Source: Phyllobacterium pellucidum (lineage in GTDB: Bacteria; Pseudomonadota; Alphaproteobacteria; Rhizobiales; Rhizobiaceae). Taken from it: 64,000 bases of DNA. The stretch spans positions 1,240,001 through 1,304,000 of the forward strand of contig NZ_JABUMX010000001.1 in NCBI RefSeq assembly GCF_013327855.1. The letters are read 5' to 3'. This document shows, piece by piece, positions 49,294-57,430 of this stretch. The translations under genes were made by a program, and so were the position numbers. Position 1 is the stretch's first letter. Each line of letters starts with the position of its first letter. The notes under the pieces were generated by a model, which had not been told where the DNA came from, ran no database searches, and saw only the letters and a list, made by a program, of their open reading frames with translations.

Positions 49294-49320
49294 GAAACTT
49301 TGCCGTCAGCACTCCCGTAT
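49294..49320 (+). promoter_or_regulatory. Possible ECF-type promoter before the fasciclin gene
   Basis: GAAACTT (49294-49300) and CGTAT (49316-49320) are spaced by about 15 bases, the arrangement of many ECF promoters (AAC-containing -35, CGT-containing -10). The gene begins 46 bases later. It was not seen upstream of the sigma gene itself, so this is a weak guess. Confidence 0.3.
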
Positions 49321-49365
49321 CTCCACCGACCTCTCAAGAGAGGCAATGCAACAGTGGAGATAGAG

Positions 49366-49917
49366 ATGTTACGCAAATCACTGAGCCTGATCGCACTTTC
49401 GACGGTCCTGATTGCCGGAACTGCGTTCGCCAAGAATCCGACTGTGGGCGGTGCGCCCATGTATCCAAACAAGAACATCATCGAGAATGCGGTGAACTCG
49501 AAGGATCACACGACCCTCGTCGCTGCCGTCAAGGCTGCAGGCCTCGTCGAAACCCTAGAGGGCAAGGGGCCCTTCACGGTGTTCGCACCCACCAATGAGG
49601 CCTTCGCGGCGCTGCCGAAGGGAACCGTCGAGACCCTGTTGAAGCCTGAGAACAAGGACAAGCTGGCCAAGATCCTGACCTGCCATGTCGTTGCTGCCGA
49701 CGCCTCGTCAAAGACGATCATGAAGATGATCGATGATGATGAAGGCGCGCATCCGGTGAAGACCGTGGGCGGCTGCGTCTGGACCGCGAAGTACAAGGGC
49801 AAGAACCTGACATTGACAGATGAAAACGGCACCGTCGCTCACGTGACGATCGCCAATGTCAAACAGTCGAACGGCGTCATCCATGTAATCGACAAGGTGC
49901 TGCTGCCAAAAATGTAA
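49366..49917 (+). CDS. Secreted fasciclin (FAS1) domain protein
   Basis: A 183-residue exported protein with a signal peptide (MLRKSLSLIALSTVLIAG, cut after AFA) and one FAS1 domain: TLVAAVKAAGLVETLEGKG, GPFTVFAPTNEAFAALPKGT, then ILTCHVV and VIHVIDKVLLP. FAS1 domains mediate adhesion or surface interactions; in rhizobia similar proteins (Nex18-like) have been seen at the surface or in symbiosis. ATG 49366 follows GTGGAGA. Located directly after an ECF sigma/anti-sigma pair, so it is a likely target of that switch. Confidence 0.88.
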   Translation: MLRKSLSLIALSTVLIAGTAFAKNPTVGGAPMYPNKNIIENAVNSKDHTTLVAAVKAAGLVETLEGKGPFTVFAPTNEAFAALPKGTVETLLKPENKDKLAKILTCHVVAADASSKTIMKMIDDDEGAHPVKTVGGCVWTAKYKGKNLTLTDENGTVAHVTIANVKQSNGVIHVIDKVLLPKM

Positions 49918-49932
49918 ACCGCAGCACTCAAA

Positions 49933-50006
49933 TGCGCAGACGGCATCTGCGCATCTTGCCCCGCGGCGATCTCCTAGCCCTAGGTCGTGCGGGGCCCTTT
50001 TATTTC
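49933..50006 (+). terminator. Tandem hairpins after the fasciclin gene, the second a terminator
   Basis: The first hairpin is a perfect 8-base stem, TGCGCAGA (49933-49940) with TCTGCGCA (49946-49953). The second pairs GCCCCGC (49958-49964) with GCGGGGC (49989-49995), has an inner CCTAG/CTAGG, and ends in CCTTTTATTT, as expected for intrinsic termination. The second covers the final codons of engB on the opposite strand. Confidence 0.65.
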
Positions 50007-50683
50007 TGGTTTTCTTCGAGCAAAAGCGCGATTGCACCGCGCAGCTCATCAAGCCCGGCGCCCTTCTCGGATGACGTCGCCAAGATTTCCGGATAGGCGG
50101 CTGCGCGCTTTTTGATGGCCTGCGCCGTCTCCTCCATCAACCGGGGCACGCCCGCAGCCTTGATCTTGTCGATCTTGGTGAGAACAAGCTGGTATGAAAC
50201 CGCGGCCCGGTCGAGAAGATCGAGCACTTCGGCATCGTTTTTCTTGACGCCGTGACGCGCGTCGATCAGCACATAGACCCGCTTCAAGGTCGAACGCCCG
50301 CGCAGATAGTCGAACACCAGACGGGTCCAGGCGTCGACCTGTTCCTTCGGCGCTTCTGCAAAGCCATAGCCCGGCATATCGACGACAGCGATCGGCGGCA
50401 GGTCCTTGCCCTCGCCCGAATAGCCGTCCGGAACAAAATAGTTGAGTTCCTGCGTACGGCCCGGCGTGTTCGAGGTGCGCGCCAGCTTCTGGCCGAGGAT
50501 CGCATTGATAAGGGACGATTTGCCGACGTTGGAGCGGCCGGCGAACGCGATTTCAAGCGGTCCTTCAGGCGGCAGGAATTTCATCGACGGCACGCCGCGA
50601 ATGAATACCCAGCCCTGCGCGAAGAGCATCCTGCCCCTCTCGATCAACCCGTTTGTCCTGTCCTCGGCTTCAGTCACGTTCAT
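50000..50683 (-). CDS. engB: Ribosome biogenesis GTP-binding protein EngB (YihA/YsxC)
   Basis: A 227-residue essential GTPase involved in 50S assembly. G1 is [13 protein letters not shown]2 includes [14 protein letters not shown]3 is [12 protein letters not shown], and G4 is VLTKIDK. ATG 50683 is used. It follows yidC by 218 bases in the same direction (rpmH-rnpA-yidC-engB), the common order in Rhizobiales. Confidence 0.96.
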   Translation of the reverse strand: MNVTEAEDRTNGLIERGRMLFAQGWVFIRGVPSMKFLPPEGPLEIAFAGRSNVGKSSLINAILGQKLARTSNTPGRTQELNYFVPDGYSGEGKDLPPIAVVDMPGYGFAEAPKEQVDAWTRLVFDYLRGRSTLKRVYVLIDARHGVKKNDAEVLDLLDRAAVSYQLVLTKIDKIKAAGVPRLMEETAQAIKKRAAAYPEILATSSEKGAGLDELRGAIALLLEENQK

Positions 50684-50901
50684 TCCATTCCATTGCGCGT
50701 GCGGGATTGAGAAGTGTGCATCAAGGTTTATCCTCGCCTTGTCAACACGGCAGGGCAGACCGGCGCAACAGCTTTTACCCCTTATTGCGTCATGGCTTGC
50801 GTAAGGCTGCCGTCAATGTCCAGCGAAACCAGGCGCTGAAACGAGATCAGCCGGACCTGTCAGGCCCGGCCGATGTAAAGAATTTCGCGAAACTCGGGCC
50901 G

Positions 50902-52755
50902 CTACTCGGCCGGTTTCGGTTTCTTCTTGAACATGCCCGCCAGATTATCCCAGAGCTCGATCTTGACGCCCTGGCGCTTCATGATGACGCCTTGCTGGAT
51001 GATCGAGAGCGTGTTGTTCCACGCCCAGTAGATCACGAGACCTGCAGGGAAGCTTGCCAGCATGAAAGTGAAGATCAGCGGCATCCAGTTGAAAATCATC
51101 TGCTGTGTCGGATCGGGCGGCGTCGGGTTCATGCGCATCTGCAGGAACATCGTCACGCCCATGATCAACGGCCAGACGCCAATCATCAGGAAAGCCGGAA
51201 CCGCCCAGGGCATAAGCCCGAAGAGGTTGAAGACCGAGGTCGGATCGGGCGCGGCAAGGTCCTGGATCCAGCCAAAGAACGGCGCGTGGCGCATTTCGAT
51301 GGTCACGTAAAGGACTTTGTAGAGTGCGAAGAAGACGGGGATCTGGATCAGGATCGGCCAGCAACCGGCGATCGGATTGATCTTTTCCGTCTTGTAGAGC
51401 TCCATCAGCGCCTGCTGCTGCTTGACCTTGTCATCCGCATATTTCTCGCGAATTTCGGTCATCTTCGGCTGCACCAGCTTCATCCGCGCCATGGAGGCGT
51501 AGGACTTGTTGGCGAGCGGGAAGAACAAGCCCTTGAGGATAACGGTGACGAGGAGGATGGCGATGCCGAAATTGCCGATCGCCTTGTAGAGCGTGTCGAT
51601 CAGGTAGAACATCGGCTTGGTGATGAAATAGAACCAGCCCCAATCGATCAGGAGATCGAACTGGCGGATGCTGCGTTCCTTTTCATAGGCATTGATCGTT
51701 CCGACTTCCTTGGCGCCGGCGAAGAGCAGGTTCTCAATCGTCGCAGACTGGCCGGGCTCGATCGTCGTCGGGTCGGAAAGGTAGTCGCTCTGATAGCGCG
51801 GGCGTCCGTCGTCGAAGTACGACATGCGCGCCTGGAACGGCTTTGCTGCCGAGGGAACGAGGGTTGCTGCCCAATATTTGTCGGTAATGCCGATCCAGCC
51901 GCCGGTCGTCGCCTTCGGCGGGGACACTTCGCGCGCCTTTTCGATGGCGGCGAACTTGTATTCCACCAGACCTTCGTCGCCGATCACGCCGATCGGACCT
52001 TCGTGCAGCACATAGGTGCTCGGATGGAGCGGCTTGGAGAAGCGCGTAACGCGGCCATAGGAGGCGAGCGAAACGGGAGCGGACGTGCTGTTGGTTACCG
52101 TGTCCTTGACCGTGAACATGTAACGGTCGTCCACCGTGAAGGTGCGCTTGAACGTCAGGCCCTTCTCGTTGGTGAAGGAGAGCGTCACCGGATTTGCCGG
52201 CGTCAGCGTGCTGTTGCCCTCGACCGTCCATACGGTGCCCGGCCCAGGGACCGTGCCGGTCAACTCGTTGCCGGTAAAGCCGATCTCGGCGAATTGCCCG
52301 TCCGCCATCTGCGCCGGGCTCAGAAGCTGGATGGCCGGCGAGTTGTCGTCAACGGTCTCGTGGTACTTCTTGAGCTGCAGGTCGTCGAGCCGTGCGCCGG
52401 TCAGGCTGATCGAGCCGCCGAGGCTCGGCGTATCGATCTTTATGCGGGAGGTCTGGCCGAGCGCGGCGTCACGCGTCAGGCTGCCGGCCTGGGCGCCATC
52501 CTGGGATTGGCCGGGGATATTGGCGCCAGGCGTTGCCGGCGTCGAAGACGGCAGGTTTGCCGCGGTGCCGGTGGTGGGCGTTCCGGCCGGCGTGCTCGCC
52601 TGTCCGTCAACGCGCGTCTGTCCTTGCCGCGTGGCCTCGATCTGGGCCTGTTCGCGCTGCGCTTCGATCTTGGGGTTCATGTAGAACACCTGCCAAAGCG
52701 TCAGGATCACAATGGACAAGGCAATGGTGATAAAGAAATTACGATTGGTTTCCAT
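50902..52755 (-). CDS. yidC: Membrane protein insertase YidC
   Basis: A 617-residue Oxa1-family insertase. An N-terminal membrane segment (about residues 5-22) is followed by a large periplasmic domain rich in Thr, Gly and Pro in its first part, and a C-terminal core with five membrane segments: the conserved LVTVILKGLFFPLANKSY, then KINPIAGCWPILIQIPVFFAL, and YWAWNNTLSIIQQ near the end. It inserts small membrane proteins alone or with Sec. Follows rnpA by 30 bases. Confidence 0.97.
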   Translation of the reverse strand: METNRNFFITIALSIVILTLWQVFYMNPKIEAQREQAQIEATRQGQTRVDGQASTPAGTPTTGTAANLPSSTPATPGANIPGQSQDGAQAGSLTRDAALGQTSRIKIDTPSLGGSISLTGARLDDLQLKKYHETVDDNSPAIQLLSPAQMADGQFAEIGFTGNELTGTVPGPGTVWTVEGNSTLTPANPVTLSFTNEKGLTFKRTFTVDDRYMFTVKDTVTNSTSAPVSLASYGRVTRFSKPLHPSTYVLHEGPIGVIGDEGLVEYKFAAIEKAREVSPPKATTGGWIGITDKYWAATLVPSAAKPFQARMSYFDDGRPRYQSDYLSDPTTIEPGQSATIENLLFAGAKEVGTINAYEKERSIRQFDLLIDWGWFYFITKPMFYLIDTLYKAIGNFGIAILLVTVILKGLFFPLANKSYASMARMKLVQPKMTEIREKYADDKVKQQQALMELYKTEKINPIAGCWPILIQIPVFFALYKVLYVTIEMRHAPFFGWIQDLAAPDPTSVFNLFGLMPWAVPAFLMIGVWPLIMGVTMFLQMRMNPTPPDPTQQMIFNWMPLIFTFMLASFPAGLVIYWAWNNTLSIIQQGVIMKRQGVKIELWDNLAGMFKKKPKPAE

Positions 52756-52785
52756 TGTAGTCCTTGGGTCGGGTCGGGTGCGCCA

Positions 52786-53148
52786 TCAGGGCTTTGTCGA
52801 ACGCCGGGTCTGTGTTTTCCTGGAAACCCGTTTTGAGAGTTCCCGTGTCAGGTCCGCGAACGGCGCGTCTAGCGCGTCACGGCGAGCAACGATCACATAA
52901 TCGGTTCCCGCTTGCATGTCATCAGCAACATTGACGCGCACAGCCTCTTTCAGGCGGCGTTTGATGCGATTGCGGATGACGGCATTGCCGTTCTTTTTGG
53001 TGACGGTGAAACCGACGCGCGGTGGGCCAGCCTGGTCCTCGCGCTCCTTGACCTCGAGCAGGAAGTAGGCGCCGCGGCGCTTTTCTCCGTTCCGAACAGT
53101 CAAAAACTCCGCTCTCTTGCGAAGGCGGAGTGGTTTTTGCTCATTCAT
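52786..53148 (-). CDS. rnpA: Ribonuclease P protein component
   Basis: A 120-residue basic protein subunit of RNase P, which removes tRNA 5' leaders. The signature is [13 protein letters not shown] near residue 58, and the N-terminus holds [15 protein letters not shown] 53148 (MNEQKPLRL) is used; another ATG-like codon lies just downstream. Between rpmH and yidC, the standard position. Confidence 0.94.
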   Translation of the reverse strand: MNEQKPLRLRKRAEFLTVRNGEKRRGAYFLLEVKEREDQAGPPRVGFTVTKKNGNAVIRNRIKRRLKEAVRVNVADDMQAGTDYVIVARRDALDAPFADLTRELSKRVSRKTQTRRSTKP

Positions 53149-53196
53149 CGTGTAGTGCCAACTTTGGCAACCGCACCAAGTCGCGCGGTTTTGCCT

Positions 53197-53331
53197 TTAT
53201 GCCGACAACCGCTTGCGACCGCGGGCGCGGCGCGCTGCGATTACCTTGCGGCCGCCAGCCGTAGCCATGCGGGCGCGAAACCCGTGGCGACGTGCGCGGA
53301 CAAGCTTGGATGGCTGATAAGTACGCTTCAT
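53197..53331 (-). CDS. rpmH: 50S ribosomal protein L34
   Basis: A 44-residue basic ribosomal protein, [18 protein letters not shown] at the start and [11 protein letters not shown] at the end, the complete family length. The start is ATG 53331 and the stop TAA at 53199-53197. Upstream of rnpA by 48 bases, the classic rpmH-rnpA pair near chromosomal origin-proximal genes in many bacteria. Confidence 0.97.
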   Translation of the reverse strand: MKRTYQPSKLVRARRHGFRARMATAGGRKVIAARRARGRKRLSA

Positions 53332-53536
53332 TTGTTAAATACCGCGGTGTGCGGCCCTTCTTGTGGTCTGTTCTTTGACAGGAGCATATCAGGACCGCCA
53401 TTAGCGCATAAAAACACGCCGCCGGGGCGGTCAACCCGGACGTGCGCGGCTTATAGAGGCCCGATGCCGAGAAGTCAATTCGTTGCCGTGATTCAAAATA
53501 GGCAAAAACGGCCAAGTGAATTATTGTGCTAATTCA

Positions 53537-53558
53537 TCAGGCGGCTTACACCGCCTGA
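53537..53558 (+). promoter_or_regulatory. Perfect hairpin just before the histidine kinase start
   Basis: TCAGGCGG (53537-53544) and CCGCCTGA (53551-53558) form an eight-base perfect stem around a six-base loop. The ribosome binding site (GGAG at 53563-53566) starts four bases after it and the ATG is at 53572. No T-tract follows. It could be an RNA element or an operator in the rpmH/kinase divergent region. Confidence 0.5.
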
Positions 53559-53571
53559 CGACGGAGATCAA

Positions 53572-55071
53572 ATGGCTGCACCGGAACAAAAGTCTGCCGA
53601 AACGAGCGCGACACGGCACGCCGGACGACGCTTGCCCGTCTTCAAGCGCCTTTCGGGCAAGCTGCTGCTGCTCACCCTCCTCTTCGGCCTCGTCGCCGAA
53701 GTGATGATCTTCGTGCCTACCATGGCCGACATGCGCATTCGCTGGCTGTCGGATCGCCTCAATACCGTCGCCGCCGCGAGCGTTGTCCTTGCGGCAAACG
53801 ACAGCGAGGAAATTCCGCGCACGGTGCAGGACGACGTACTCCTTGCCACCGGCACGAAAGCAATCGCCTTGCGCGAAAAAGGCGCCTCGCGCCTGCTCGC
53901 CGTAGCGGAAATGCCGTCGAAGGTCGATCGCCACGTCGATATCACTGTGACCGACCCGATCACCGTAATTCGCGACGCTTTCGATACGGTAATCAACGGC
54001 GGCAACCGGATCATTCGCGTCTACGGTCCGATCGGCGACACGGGCAAGGTCATCGAGCTCCTGACCGCCGACGGGCCGCTGCGCAATGCCATGCTGCGCT
54101 ATGCAGGCAATGTGGCACTCATCTCGCTGTTTATCTCGGCGATCACCGCCGGTCTCGTCTTCCTTGCCATAAGCCGTCTGCTGATCCGGCCAATCCAGCG
54201 CATGAGCGACAATATGCTCGCCTTTGCGCGCTCACCGGATGATCCGCAAAAAATCATCAAGCCCGAGAACCGCGAGGACGAACTCGGCATTGCCCAGCGC
54301 GAGCTTGCCGACATGCAGCGCCAGCTCCAGCGCACCCTTTCTGAACAGAAGCATCTCGCCGATCTTGGCCTTGCCGTCTCCAAGATCAATCACGACATGC
54401 GCAATATCCTCGCCTCGGCGCAGCTGATGTCCGATCATCTCGCCAATACCAGCGATCCGGCGATCCAGCGCTTTGTCCCCAAGCTCGTACGCACGATCGA
54501 CCGCGCGATCAATTATTCACAGACGGTTCTCGCCTATGGCGGAACGCAGGAGCCACCGCCGCAACGCCGGCGCGTGAAGCTGCGCACGCTCGTCAACGAA
54601 GTTGAGGAAATGCTCAGCATCGACCCGAAATCCGGTATTGAATTCAAAAATCTCGTGCCGGAATCCTTCGAGTTCGATGCCGATCCGGACCAGTTTTTCC
54701 GGATCATTCTCAACCTCTGCCGCAATTCGGTACAGGCCATGACCGGCGACACGCGCGACGACGACGCCATTATCAAGCGGCTGACAATAACGGCCGGCCA
54801 GATCGGGACGACATCGATCATCGGCGTCGAGGACACGGGGCCGGGCCTGCCCGCCAAGGCGCGGGAGAATCTGTTCAGGGCATTCAGGGGATCGGCACGC
54901 TCCGGGGGTACCGGACTTGGCCTTGCAATCGTACACGAGCTGGTACGGGCACATGGGGGAACAATTGAATTGCGTGACAATGAAGGGGCGGGAACGAGTT
55001 TCGAAATTCGTATTCCCGACCAGCCTATCTCGCTGGCCGAATGGCGTTCGCGTCGGGATTCGATTTCCTGA
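53572..55071 (+). CDS. Sensor histidine kinase
   Basis: A 499-residue membrane histidine kinase. Membrane segments lie at about 29-49 and 178-204 with a periplasmic domain between; a HAMP region follows (about 204-255). The phosphorylated His274 is in KINHDMRNIL, an HDMRN-type H box, and the ATPase boxes are NLCRNSVQAM (N), GVEDTGPGLP (G1) and SGGTGLGLAI (G2). No response regulator gene is adjacent, so it is an orphan whose partner lies elsewhere. 14 bases before cls, probably in one transcript. ATG 53572 has GGAG eight bases upstream. Confidence 0.92.
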   Translation: MAAPEQKSAETSATRHAGRRLPVFKRLSGKLLLLTLLFGLVAEVMIFVPTMADMRIRWLSDRLNTVAAASVVLAANDSEEIPRTVQDDVLLATGTKAIALREKGASRLLAVAEMPSKVDRHVDITVTDPITVIRDAFDTVINGGNRIIRVYGPIGDTGKVIELLTADGPLRNAMLRYAGNVALISLFISAITAGLVFLAISRLLIRPIQRMSDNMLAFARSPDDPQKIIKPENREDELGIAQRELADMQRQLQRTLSEQKHLADLGLAVSKINHDMRNILASAQLMSDHLANTSDPAIQRFVPKLVRTIDRAINYSQTVLAYGGTQEPPPQRRRVKLRTLVNEVEEMLSIDPKSGIEFKNLVPESFEFDADPDQFFRIILNLCRNSVQAMTGDTRDDDAIIKRLTITAGQIGTTSIIGVEDTGPGLPAKARENLFRAFRGSARSGGTGLGLAIVHELVRAHGGTIELRDNEGAGTSFEIRIPDQPISLAEWRSRRDSIS

Positions 55072-55085
55072 TATGATGCGTTCGC

Positions 55086-56546
55086 ATGTCTAATTTCATT
55101 ACAACCTACTGGCCGCACATCTTTTTCGTGCTCTCGGTTCTTCTTGGTGTGCCGGCCGCTATCCATGCGACGATGACCAAGGAGGAGGTGCGCGCAGCGA
55201 TTGGCTGGGTCGGCGTCATCATTCTCTCGCCGGTCATTGGCGCCGTCATCTATGCCGTTGCCGGAATTAATCGCATCCGGCGCTCGACCATCTCGTCGCA
55301 GCGCGAATTCCTGCGCGAGATTGGCCAGGATCAGCTCGTGCGCTTTCACGCGCGCGATCAGGATGTCCTTGCGCATTTCGAAAAGCGCCTCGCCACGATG
55401 AAGACGCTCGGCGATAGGGTCAGCCGCTGTCGGCTCACCACGGCAAACGACATCGACATGCTGCACGGCGGCGACGAAGCCTACCATGCCATGCTTGCGG
55501 AAATTCAGGGCGCGCAACGCAGCGTCCTCGTCGAAACCTATATTTTCGACCGCGACAAGATCGGTCTGCGCCTCGCCGACGCGCTCATTGCCGCAAAGAA
55601 GCGCGGGGTGGAAGTCAGGGTGCTTATCGATGCCGTCGGCGCGCGCTATTCGATACCGACGATCGTCGGCTATCTGGCCAAGCACGGGGTCAAGGTCGAC
55701 GTCTTCAACGGCAACATCATTATCGGCCTGCGCCTGCCCTATGCCAACCTTCGCACCCACAGGAAGATACTGGTCGTCGACGGCAGGGTCGCCTTTACCG
55801 GCGGCATGAACATTCGCGCCGGCTTCTCGCGCGAAATTTTCGGCGAAGACAATGCGCGCGACACGCACTTCCGGCTGACAGGGCCGATTGTCACCGACCT
55901 TTTCCACGTGGCGGCAGAAGACTGGCGCTTCACCACGCGTGAGCACCTTGGCGGCGAGGCCTGGGCCATCGAGCCGCCGATAAAGCAGCCGGGCCAGCCG
56001 GTGTTTATCCGGGTGGTGCCGTCGGGTCCCGATCGGAGCGTCGAAGCCAATCATCGCATGCTGATGGGCGCTTTTTCGGTGGCGCAGCAACACATCCGCA
56101 TCATGTCGCCCTATTTCCTGCCTGACCGCGAGTTGATCAGCGCGCTCGTGACCGCGGCGCGGCGCGGCGTCGAGGTCGATATCGTCGTGCCGTCGGTCAA
56201 TAATCTCAAGCTGGTCGACCGGGCCATGACCGCGCAGTTCGATCAGATATTGAAGAGCCATTGCCGCATCTGGCGCGCATCCGGCAACTTCAACCATTCG
56301 AAACTGCTCGCCATCGACGGCGCCTGGTCCTATGTCGGATCGTCGAACCTCGATCCGCGCTCGCTGCGGCTGAATTTCGAGGTCGATCTTGAAGTCATTG
56401 ATGCGCCGTTCGCTACCGAAGTGGAGGCGCTGATCGACACGGCAATCGCCTCAGCGAAACCGGTGCTCCTGCAAAAGCTGCGTGCCCGCTCATTCTGGGC
56501 GAGGCTGATCGACCGGATTATCTGGCTAGGTTCGCCCTATCTTTGA
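55086..56546 (+). CDS. cls: Cardiolipin synthase (phospholipase D superfamily)
   Basis: A 486-residue membrane enzyme that condenses phosphatidylglycerol molecules to cardiolipin. Two N-terminal membrane segments (about 5-22 and 38-60) precede two HKD motifs: HRKILVVDGRVAFTGG around residue 222 and HSKLLAIDGAWSYVGSSNLD around residue 400. Both carry the His-X-Lys-X4-Asp triad, so the enzyme should be active. Its end overlaps the endonuclease/exonuclease gene on the other strand by 29 bases. Confidence 0.95.
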   Translation: MSNFITTYWPHIFFVLSVLLGVPAAIHATMTKEEVRAAIGWVGVIILSPVIGAVIYAVAGINRIRRSTISSQREFLREIGQDQLVRFHARDQDVLAHFEKRLATMKTLGDRVSRCRLTTANDIDMLHGGDEAYHAMLAEIQGAQRSVLVETYIFDRDKIGLRLADALIAAKKRGVEVRVLIDAVGARYSIPTIVGYLAKHGVKVDVFNGNIIIGLRLPYANLRTHRKILVVDGRVAFTGGMNIRAGFSREIFGEDNARDTHFRLTGPIVTDLFHVAAEDWRFTTREHLGGEAWAIEPPIKQPGQPVFIRVVPSGPDRSVEANHRMLMGAFSVAQQHIRIMSPYFLPDRELISALVTAARRGVEVDIVVPSVNNLKLVDRAMTAQFDQILKSHCRIWRASGNFNHSKLLAIDGAWSYVGSSNLDPRSLRLNFEVDLEVIDAPFATEVEALIDTAIASAKPVLLQKLRARSFWARLIDRIIWLGSPYL

Positions 56547-57381
56547 TGGCGTTTGTCTCGGCAATCGCGGCCTTGAGATCAACATGCGCCTTGATCGGAA
56601 GGTGATCGGAGGCGACGCGCGCAAGTGGCGTGTCGTGCACCTCGATCGCCGTGACGAGGCTGTGCGGATGGCCGAGGACACGGTCGAGCGCGAGCACAGG
56701 AAAGCGCGACGGGAAGCTCGGAACGGCGTTCCTCGCCGGATCGAAGATAGGCTTCAGGAAGTGCAGGGACGATCCCTTGCCGACGCGCCACTCATTGAGG
56801 TCGCCGAGCAGGAGCGTCGGGCGCGAGGGGTCGGCATGCACCGCATCGAGGATCGCTTCCGTCTGCTGCTGGCGCGAATGCTTGAGCAGGCCAAGGTGGG
56901 CGGCAATGATACGTAAGGGCCCCGCCTGAAGGTCGATATCGGCAACCAGCGCGCCCCTCGGCTCCAGCCCCGGCAGCACCAGTTGCTGTACGCGCTGGAC
57001 GACGCCGGCGCGAAACAGCAGCAGATTGCCGTGCCAGCCATGGCCTTTGGGATAGAGCGACGCCACCGGCACGGGGATCAGCTTGTTCTCCCGCTCGAGG
57101 CGCGCCAGGTCGAGAAGCCCGCTGCGTTCGCCAAAGCGCTTGTCGGCCTCCTGGATGGCGACGACATCCGCCCCAATCTCGCTGATGACGTGCGCAATGC
57201 GGTCCGGATCGAACTTCTTGTCGATGCCGACGCATTTGTGAACATTGTAGGAAGCGATGAGCAGATCGCTGCGCACGACCTTGGTCGCGCCTGTGGAGCG
57301 CTTGTTGCGGTTCCTGACCGCTGCGAGAATGCTGGCGGAGACGCTCGGTCTGAATGGCCGCGTCGGCTTCTTGCTATCCAT
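56518..57381 (-). CDS. Endonuclease/exonuclease/phosphatase family protein
   Basis: A 287-residue protein with the EEP fold: ASYNVHKCVGIDKKFD (residues about 43-58) with the metal-binding region, VVAIQEADKRFGER with the active-site Glu, TLLLGDLNEWRVG with Asp and Asn, and the C-terminal ASDHLPIKAHV with the catalytic Asp-His. The fold covers DNA repair nucleases, phospholipases and phosphatases; the neighbour cardiolipin synthase suggests a lipid or phosphate role but gives no proof. It is convergent with and overlaps cls tail to tail. Confidence 0.85.
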   Translation of the reverse strand: MDSKKPTRPFRPSVSASILAAVRNRNKRSTGATKVVRSDLLIASYNVHKCVGIDKKFDPDRIAHVISEIGADVVAIQEADKRFGERSGLLDLARLERENKLIPVPVASLYPKGHGWHGNLLLFRAGVVQRVQQLVLPGLEPRGALVADIDLQAGPLRIIAAHLGLLKHSRQQQTEAILDAVHADPSRPTLLLGDLNEWRVGKGSSLHFLKPIFDPARNAVPSFPSRFPVLALDRVLGHPHSLVTAIEVHDTPLARVASDHLPIKAHVDLKAAIAETNAIKDRANLAR

Positions 57382-57430
57382 CCGCTAGGAATATGTCGCA
57401 ACGCGCAAGATGGCAAGCAAATGCGGATGG

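Noticed and set aside
50653..52836. A 727-codon open frame on the plus strand
   Set aside because: It runs antisense to yidC, with no recognisable protein features; the minus-strand yidC has clear motifs.
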